From Spirochaeta sp. UBA2779 (GTDB lineage: Bacteria > Spirochaetota > Spirochaetia > DSM-2461): a DNA stretch of 9,552 nucleotides. Positions 5,503-9,552 of this stretch are shown piece after piece (within the stretch, counting starts at the first letter, position 1; each line of letters begins with the position of its first letter). The DNA lies in assembly GCA_002352375.1 (NCBI GenBank), contig DEIH01000075.1:1-9552 (forward strand), read 5' to 3'. The notes under the pieces are model-generated. The model was not told where the DNA came from and made no database searches. It worked only from the letters and a program-made list of their open reading frames with translations. A program made the translations under genes and the position numbers.

Positions 5503-6975
5503 CTATCTGGAAAATATCGCTTCCCGCTTAAGCAGGTTCCAGGAAGCTGTAAGCCCGTCAGTAATCTGATGCTGTAGAGTGCCTAACTTTTCAGACATAG
5601 ATTCGTATTTTCTTCTCAGGCTGTCCACTCCGGAATCTCTGGCTTCAAGGATTCTTGCAGCCAGTTCTTTTTCATCGGCAATACCCATGTCCCGAACCCG
5701 GGCTGCCAAACCTTCATACTGGTGTTTCAGGTCTTGAACCCTGGCTACCAGTTTATCAAGATTTCTTACCACACTCTCTTTGGCTTTAAGCTGGTAACCT
5801 TCAGAGAGTTCCCCCACCAGAGATGCAACAGGAACAATTTCTGTTACCCGGTGGGCATTGGCACCGGCAAAAACAAACCCCTGATTAACCTTTCCCCGCC
5901 GGGCATTGTTCAGAGCAATAGAGATACAGTAGTTGGCATCCTGAGCCTTACAGGAAGAAAGACATTTCCAGGCACACTTGAACGAAGGCCGCTCTCCGGC
6001 TTCCGAAGCGAGTATATACTCGTTGCGGATGGCTCGTCCGGGCATTCCCACCGGACTTTTGATTATCCCTATCTGTTCAGGAGTACAGTCCACATAGGTT
6101 TGTTTAAACTTTTCATCCGCATCACATTCATCAGTAGCCACAAAACGGGTTCCCATCTGCACGCCTGAAGCACCGAGCTGAAAAACATTGTGAATATCTT
6201 CCCCGGTAAAAACACCGCCACCGGCGATTACAGGAATGGAGCGTCCAAACTCTTCCTCGAAGGGTTTAAGAGCTTCAACAATTCCTGGAACTATGGCTTC
6301 CACCTGGAAATCAGGATCGCTTATCTGTTCTTCCGAAAATCCGATATGACCACCGGCCAGAGGACCTTCAAACACAACTGCATCGGGAACGTCGTTGTAG
6401 ATTTTTTCCCACATTCGGAAAATCAGCTCTGTCGCCCGGACAGAGCTGACTATGGGTACTGCTTTAACGTTGTTCTTCCTCATTTTCTCAACAGGAAGGT
6501 TTTTAATCGGCAGTCCCGCACCCATCACAATCAAATCGATTTTCTCTTCGATGGAAACGTCCATCAATTCATGGAAGTCGTTAACGGCCACCATGATGTT
6601 CACCCCGAGAACCCCGTCGGTTTTCTTCCGGGCTTTGCGTATTTCCTTGCGCAGGGCACGAAGATTCGCAGCCTGGCCGTCTTTGTAATAATCTTTTTCA
6701 ATCATTCCGATGGCATTTGCAGCGATAATACCGATCCCGCCGGCTTCTGCAACGGCGGATGCCAAACCTGAGAGAGAAATACCGACACCCATTCCGCCCT
6801 GAATAATAGGTGTTCGGGCTGTCAGATTGCCGATTTTCAGGGACGGCCACTCAAAATGAGATTGACGGAACTGCTTGAGATGTTCTTTTAATCCCTTAAA
6901 ATGTATATTTTTCGAGAAATCTTCAGTTAGAGTTCTAAGAGAAGAAAAGGTCTTTTCAAAACTGATAGTGTTCAA
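5503..6975 (-). CDS. FabK/nitronate monooxygenase-family flavoprotein with Cys cluster and helical C-terminal extension
   Basis: This is an FMN-dependent TIM-barrel protein of the 2-nitropropane dioxygenase family, which includes nitronate monooxygenases and FabK enoyl-ACP reductases. From the TTG start it has 490 residues against roughly 320 for Streptococcus FabK. Family motifs are TPIIQGGMGVG (55-65), the active-site histidine in GPLAGGHIGF (His210), PVIAGGGVFTGED (248-260) and LGASGVQMGTRF (267-278). Four cysteines follow at 334, 338, 342 and 350 (C-x3-C-x3-C-x7-C), a possible metal or Fe-S site. About 90 charged helical residues then form a likely coiled coil. The GTG at 7023 extends the frame by 16 residues, but it has no Shine-Dalgarno and sits beside a TATAAT box. 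TTG at 6975 has GGAG 8 bases upstream. Whether it is a reductase or an oxygenase is undecided. Confidence 0.85.
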   Translation of the reverse strand: MNTISFEKTFSSLRTLTEDFSKNIHFKGLKEHLKQFRQSHFEWPSLKIGNLTARTPIIQGGMGVGISLSGLASAVAEAGGIGIIAANAIGMIEKDYYKDGQAANLRALRKEIRKARKKTDGVLGVNIMVAVNDFHELMDVSIEEKIDLIVMGAGLPIKNLPVEKMRKNNVKAVPIVSSVRATELIFRMWEKIYNDVPDAVVFEGPLAGGHIGFSEEQISDPDFQVEAIVPGIVEALKPFEEEFGRSIPVIAGGGVFTGEDIHNVFQLGASGVQMGTRFVATDECDADEKFKQTYVDCTPEQIGIIKSPVGMPGRAIRNEYILASEAGERPSFKCAWKCLSSCKAQDANYCISIALNNARRGKVNQGFVFAGANAHRVTEIVPVASLVGELSEGYQLKAKESVVRNLDKLVARVQDLKHQYEGLAARVRDMGIADEKELAARILEARDSGVDSLRRKYESMSEKLGTLQHQITDGLTASWNLLKREAIFSR

Positions 6976-7011
6976 ATAGTTAACTCCATAGAGAGGATTC
7001 CCCCCCTCTCT
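6976..7011 (-). promoter_or_regulatory. Leader hairpin and ribosome binding site deciding a TTG start
   Basis: On the minus strand AGAGAGG (7011-7005) pairs with CCTCTCT (6996-6990) around a G-rich 8-base loop, a 7-bp stem in the short leader of the FabK-like gene. Two bases later comes GGAG (6987-6984), then 8 bases and TTG at 6975. This spacing is ideal and supports the TTG start. The hairpin beside the ribosome binding site could affect translation. Confidence 0.5.
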
Positions 7012-7023
7012 CTTTTGTGACAC

Positions 7024-7029
7024 ATTATA
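7024..7029 (-). promoter_or_regulatory. Candidate -10 box of the FabK-like gene
   Basis: The minus strand reads TATAAT, a perfect -10 box, at 7029-7024. A start site about 7 bases downstream would fall near 7017, inside or past the GTG at 7023, which makes that codon unusable. No good -35 hexamer is seen (CCTATC at the 17-base spacing), so the promoter may need an activator or the match may be chance. Confidence 0.4.
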
Positions 7030-7033
7030 GGTT

Positions 7034-7077
7034 TATGTATTAAAAGGATAGGCTGTGATATGTATTTCATATGTATT
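7034..7077. repeat. Three copies of TATGTATT in a divergent promoter region
   Basis: TATGTATT occurs at 7034-7041, 7059-7066 and 7070-7077. The last two extend to ATATGTATT and are spaced 11 bases apart, one helical turn. All lie just upstream of the FabK-like -10 box and ahead of yaaA. This is a possible regulator binding array, but the AT-rich setting makes chance repeats fairly likely. Confidence 0.35.
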
Positions 7078-7118
7078 CCTTGTGTTTTCCTTAGCTTCAG
7101 TGGTATAGCTGAGACGAT

Positions 7119-7883
7119 ATGATGATACTGCTATCACCGACTAAAAAGATGGATTTCACATTCTCCATTCCGGAGATATACCCGATGGAATCACCGCCGT
7201 TCCAAAGGGAATCCGAAGAGCTGAACTATCATCTGCAGGGCTTCAGCAGGGAAGAACTTACATCTCTGATGGGAATCAGCCCGGCTCTGGCCGATCAGAC
7301 CTATAGAGAGATTCGTGAGTTCAGCACCGGAACAGCCGGTAAAAAACCGGCTATATTCGCCTACTCGGGAACTGTATTTAAAACCCTTAATCCCGGGAGT
7401 TTTGCCGGCCCGCAGCTGCGATTTGCACAGAAGCATTTAAGAATTCTCTCTGGTTATTATGGGATTCTCACCCCTTTCAGCAAAATATCACCCTACCGTC
7501 TCGAAATGAAAACTCCGCTGAATCTCCCTGAAGACAAATCCCTCACATCGTTCTGGAAACTCAAGGTAAGTGATTATCTAAAAAATGAATCTTCAATCCT
7601 GAACCTGGCATCCGGAGAGTACAGCTCTATTCTCGATAAACGAGCTTTCAAAGGGAAATTCGTTACGTTCTTTTTTAAAGAATTGAACGGAGATAAACTG
7701 AAAACCATAGGGATGTATGCAAAAATCGCCCGGGGGCTGATGCTTCGCCGGATTCTGATGGAAAGAATTGTTGATCTCCGGATATTACAGCAGGGCAAAA
7801 CGGGAGGTTATCTATATAATGAAAACCTCAGTACTGAGAACGACTGGGTTTTCACCCGGAAAAATACAAAAAAGGAGGAATAA
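7119..7883 (+). CDS. yaaA: Peroxide stress protein YaaA (DUF328)
   Basis: This 254-residue protein matches the E. coli YaaA family in length and motifs. The N-terminus MILLSPTKKMDF corresponds to the family MLILISPAKTLD. The central signature ILSGYYGILTPFSKISPYRLEM lies at about 109-130, LASGEYSS at 163-170, AKIARG at 201-206, and the C-terminus YNENLSTENDWVFTR at 233-247. In E. coli YaaA limits intracellular iron and so protects DNA and proteins from peroxide damage. Two ATG codons are adjacent (7119 and 7122); the second gives the more typical N-terminus, and GAG at 7111-7113 is only a weak ribosome binding site. The end of the gene carries the ribosome binding site of the next gene, so the two are probably coupled. 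Identification is firm. Confidence 0.93.
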   Translation: MMILLSPTKKMDFTFSIPEIYPMESPPFQRESEELNYHLQGFSREELTSLMGISPALADQTYREIREFSTGTAGKKPAIFAYSGTVFKTLNPGSFAGPQLRFAQKHLRILSGYYGILTPFSKISPYRLEMKTPLNLPEDKSLTSFWKLKVSDYLKNESSILNLASGEYSSILDKRAFKGKFVTFFFKELNGDKLKTIGMYAKIARGLMLRRILMERIVDLRILQQGKTGGYLYNENLSTENDWVFTRKNTKKEE

Positions 7884-7884
7884 A

Positions 7885-8334
7885 ATGAGCAAAAAAGTAA
7901 AAGTCGGTATTATTATTTGTGACCGTTACCGCAGCTGCGCCGGGGGAAAATGTTTCCGGGCAATGGCGGAGAAATCCGGAGCATTTGATATTTATAAAGA
8001 AGACGAAGAACTGGAATTGGTGGGATTCACATCCTGCGGCGGATGCCCGGGGGGAAATATCGAATATGCCCCGGAAGAGATGAAGAAGAACGGTGCTGAC
8101 GTAATTCACCTGGCAACCGGTTTCGTTGTCGGTTATCCGCCTTGCCCTTACACCGAACATTTTCAAAAGTTTATTCCGGAAAAATACAACTTAAAAGTGG
8201 TTATCGGAACTCATCCCATCCCGCAGAAATACTTCACAACCCATCAGAACCTGGGAAGTTGGGAGTCAAAAGAATGGAAAGCCTTAATTCAGCCGACTCT
8301 CTCAGAGGAAAAAACACGACTGGATTACAATTAA
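7885..8334 (+). CDS. CGGC-domain protein
   Basis: This 149-residue cytoplasmic protein belongs to the CGGC domain family, named for the motif seen here at 51-54 (SCGGCPGG). Other conserved cysteines are Cys12, Cys18, Cys23 and Cys87 (GYPPCPYT), with histidines at 75 and 110 (GTHP). The spacing suggests a metal-binding or redox site, a standing proposal for the family without proof. The start at 7885 is supported by a strong AAGGAGG 6 bases upstream, which lies in the last codons of yaaA; the yaaA TAA ends one base before the ATG. The open frame extends 39 codons further up, but that part overlaps yaaA and is not needed. Linkage to yaaA hints at a role in iron or oxidant handling; this is inference. 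Confidence 0.88.
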   Translation: MSKKVKVGIIICDRYRSCAGGKCFRAMAEKSGAFDIYKEDEELELVGFTSCGGCPGGNIEYAPEEMKKNGADVIHLATGFVVGYPPCPYTEHFQKFIPEKYNLKVVIGTHPIPQKYFTTHQNLGSWESKEWKALIQPTLSEEKTRLDYN

Positions 8335-8344
8335 GAGAAGCCGG

Positions 8345-8791
8345 TTATTTACGGCGTGTGAGGAATCGGTCCAATGCCCCGGCAAAGGCCTTGCGGTCGG
8401 ACTGATTCAGTGCCGGGGGACCACCAGTTACAACACCTCCGGAACGAAGGGTTTCCATAAAATCCCGCATGTTCAGCCTGGAGCGTATGGTATCCGGAGA
8501 AAATCTCTCCCCTCTGGGGTCCAGGGCATGACCACCCTTCTCAAGAATATCTGCCGCCAGAGGAATATCAGCGGTAATAACCAGATCGCCGGGATTCAGA
8601 CGTTTCACTATCTCGTTGTCCGCCACATCAAAACCGGCTTTTACCAGGATAAAATCGATATGAGGTGAATCCGGAATCCTCATGGTTTGATTGGCAACCA
8701 GAGTCATGGGGATACCGGTCCGTTCTACCGCACGGAAAAGGATGTCTTTGATAACTACCGGTGTGGCATCGGCATCAACCCAGATTTTCAA
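8345..8791 (-). CDS. yaiI: YaiI/YqxD family protein (DUF188, PIN-like)
   Basis: From the TTG start this has 148 residues, near the 152 of E. coli YaiI. The N-terminal signature KIWVDADATPVVIKDILFRA matches the family, and further motifs are VANQTMRIPDSP (33-44), AGFDVADNEIV (53-63) and LVITADIPLAADIL (70-83). The acidic residues of DAD and ITAD resemble the active site of PIN-like nucleases, but activity is unproven. A GTG at 8809 would add six residues (VFRVFT) with no clear Shine-Dalgarno. TTG at 8791 has AGGG 8 bases upstream and fits the family start, so I prefer it, with moderate certainty. It follows tctB on the same strand and ends 10 bases from the convergent CGGC gene, with no convincing terminator between. 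Confidence 0.88.
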   Translation of the reverse strand: MKIWVDADATPVVIKDILFRAVERTGIPMTLVANQTMRIPDSPHIDFILVKAGFDVADNEIVKRLNPGDLVITADIPLAADILEKGGHALDPRGERFSPDTIRSRLNMRDFMETLRSGGVVTGGPPALNQSDRKAFAGALDRFLTRRK

Positions 8792-8828
8792 TGTAAAGAC
8801 CCTGAACACTCAGTTTCCGAGGTCAGCA

Positions 8829-9272
8829 TTAAAGAAGAAGACCTTCGGGGAAGGGGACATAAAGCACCTGGGTGAAAAACAGATAAAACGTTATTGCTAG
8901 AACTTCAACAATAGCAATTCGGCTGAGCTTCTTCTTCCCGGGTGCATCACGGTCGAGATAGAGGGTAATGAGAGGAAAGAAAATAAGACTGGTTACAAGA
9001 AAACCGAGGACAGGAATCAGGATTCCCCAGACTATCATCAGAAGTAGGGAAATCAAAGATGGGATATGGCGGAAAGAAGCTGAATCAAAGGTTTCCCCAC
9101 TATCCCGGCGTACAAAAGTTAAAATAAACAACAACAGGGAGAGTCCCCCCAGAAGGAAAATGGCAACCCGGGGAAAAAGACCGCTTAACGGGCTGAATGT
9201 TTTGGCCTCAACCATAAAGAATGCACTGATACCGATTATGACAAGTGAAGAGATGCGATCAGCCCTTTTCAA
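8829..9272 (-). CDS. tctB: TctB family small membrane subunit of a tripartite tricarboxylate transporter
   Basis: This 147-residue integral membrane protein has the usual TctB layout. Hydrophobic segments lie at about residues 7-22, 32-54, 71-106 (two helices split by a Pro-Gly pair) and 118-138, with basic loops between. TctB is the small, poorly conserved membrane component that works with TctA and a periplasmic TctC binding protein to take up carboxylates using an ion gradient. The identity rests on size, topology and the adjoining TctA more than on motifs. The start is TTG at 9272 with a strong GGAGG 7 bases upstream, and it overlaps the end of tctA by 14 bases, so translation is coupled. 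The substrate cannot be read from sequence. Confidence 0.85.
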   Translation of the reverse strand: MKRADRISSLVIIGISAFFMVEAKTFSPLSGLFPRVAIFLLGGLSLLLFILTFVRRDSGETFDSASFRHIPSLISLLLMIVWGILIPVLGFLVTSLIFFPLITLYLDRDAPGKKKLSRIAIVEVLAITFYLFFTQVLYVPFPEGLLL

Positions 9273-9552
9273 CTTTATGCCTCCAATTATTCTTGATTTT
9301 TACAATCAAAGGCCAGAAAGCCGAAACCACAGTCAGAATTATCATAACAATAGAAATGGGGCGTTGAAAGAAAACTCCTATCGCTGAGCCTTTAGCCCGT
9401 CCCATCAGTATGGACTGAACAAGACCCTGCTCGCAGATGCTCCCGAGTATCAGGCCGAGCACAATGGGGCCTGCACTGAATCCGGCTTTTCTACCGATAA
9501 AACCGATTATACCGAAAATCAGCATGATGTAGACATCGGCCATATTGTTGTT
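9259..9552 (-). CDS. tctA: TctA family large membrane subunit, C-terminal part
   Basis: The frame is open through the right edge, so only the last 97 residues of a protein normally near 500 are seen. They match the TctA C-terminus: an Asn-rich stretch, then ADVYIMLIFGIIGFIGRKAG, FSAGPIVLGLILGSICEQ, and FFQRPISIVMIILTVV before a short basic tail. The conserved PIVLGLILG and RPIS blocks and three hydrophobic segments support the call. TctA forms the main permease body of tripartite tricarboxylate transporters. An ATG at 9543 lies inside the conserved region and is not the true start. tctB overlaps its end. No tctC is in view; it could lie to the right of the window. Confidence 0.9.
   Translation of the reverse strand, partial: NNNMADVYIMLIFGIIGFIGRKAGFSAGPIVLGLILGSICEQGLVQSILMGRAKGSAIGVFFQRPISIVMIILTVVSAFWPLIVKIKNNWRHKVEKG

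Noticed and set aside
6190..6771. 193-codon plus-strand frame inside the FabK-like gene
   Set aside because: It is antisense to a clear flavoprotein; its Phe/His/Asn-rich composition is what the complement of coding sequence gives.
6990..7016. Plus-strand terminator (7-bp stem followed by CTTTT)
   Set aside because: No plus-strand gene ends here; the stem is better read as a leader hairpin of the minus-strand gene, though an antisense stop is possible.
7768..7884. Longer start for the CGGC gene adding 39 residues
   Set aside because: The extension lies inside yaaA in another frame, while the strong ribosome binding site points to ATG 7885.
8335..8344. Terminator between the CGGC gene and yaiI
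   Set aside because: Only a 4-bp GCCG/CGGC fold with no T-run is present around 8339-8354, mostly inside yaiI.
1..9552. CRISPR array, tRNA or rRNA genes, insertion sequences, toxin-antitoxin or defence genes
   Set aside because: I looked for repeated spacers, transposase motifs, tRNA-like folds and defence-type domains and saw none; every long frame is explained by a housekeeping or transport family.

Overview
The window is ordinary-looking bacterial chromosome, densely packed, with no RNA genes, CRISPR array, insertion sequence or phage gene that I can see. Base composition is roughly balanced. Several features suggest an anaerobic or microaerophilic bacterium: a B12-type radical SAM enzyme, a cysteine-rich long FabK/nitronate-monooxygenase-like flavoprotein, a CGGC-domain protein and a TctA/TctB solute carrier. 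This mix would fit a marine or sediment spirochaete or a clostridial-type organism. That placement is inference and weak; no taxonomic marker gene is present.

Layout, left to right. (1) Positions 2-181 are the C-terminal end of an unrecognised plus-strand protein. (2) Positions 229-2429 hold a tight minus-strand operon read right to left: dbpA (DEAD-box rRNA helicase), ywbE (small DUF2196 protein) and a class I SAM methyltransferase. ywbE starts 3 bases after the dbpA stop, and the methyltransferase overlaps the end of ywbE by ATGA. (3) Positions 2430-2589 are a divergent intergenic region. It contains a possible 31-codon minus-strand small ORF with an excellent ribosome binding site, and an inverted repeat whose two arms cover the ribosome binding sites of both directions. 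(4) Positions 2590-5419 hold two plus-strand genes, a B12-binding-like radical SAM/DUF4080 protein and fabF. The 55-base gap between them carries a perfect 9-bp inverted repeat that buries the fabF ribosome binding site and overlaps a candidate internal promoter. (5) A strong bidirectional terminator at 5443-5481 separates fabF from the convergent FabK/NMO-like gene. (6) Positions 6976-7118 are a second divergent region. It has a TATAAT box, a leader hairpin and three TATGTATT repeats, and the FabK-like gene probably starts at a TTG there rather than at the longer GTG. (7) Positions 7119-8334 hold yaaA followed directly by a CGGC-domain gene. (8) Positions 8345-9552 hold the minus-strand genes tctA (partial) - tctB - yaiI-type DUF188.

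How the genes may work together. DbpA acts in 50S ribosome assembly, so YwbE and the methyltransferase are candidates for linked ribosome or RNA roles, although the methyltransferase itself looks UbiE-like and small-molecule roles are open. FabF (chain elongation) and the FabK-like flavoprotein (possible enoyl-ACP reductase) face each other and may both serve fatty acid synthesis. YaaA (peroxide stress and iron control) with a cysteine-rich CGGC protein suggests a metal/redox pair. I found no clear new multi-gene system. The most unusual signals are the small ORF ahead of dbpA, the hairpins that cover ribosome binding sites, and the extended cysteine-containing FabK-like protein.
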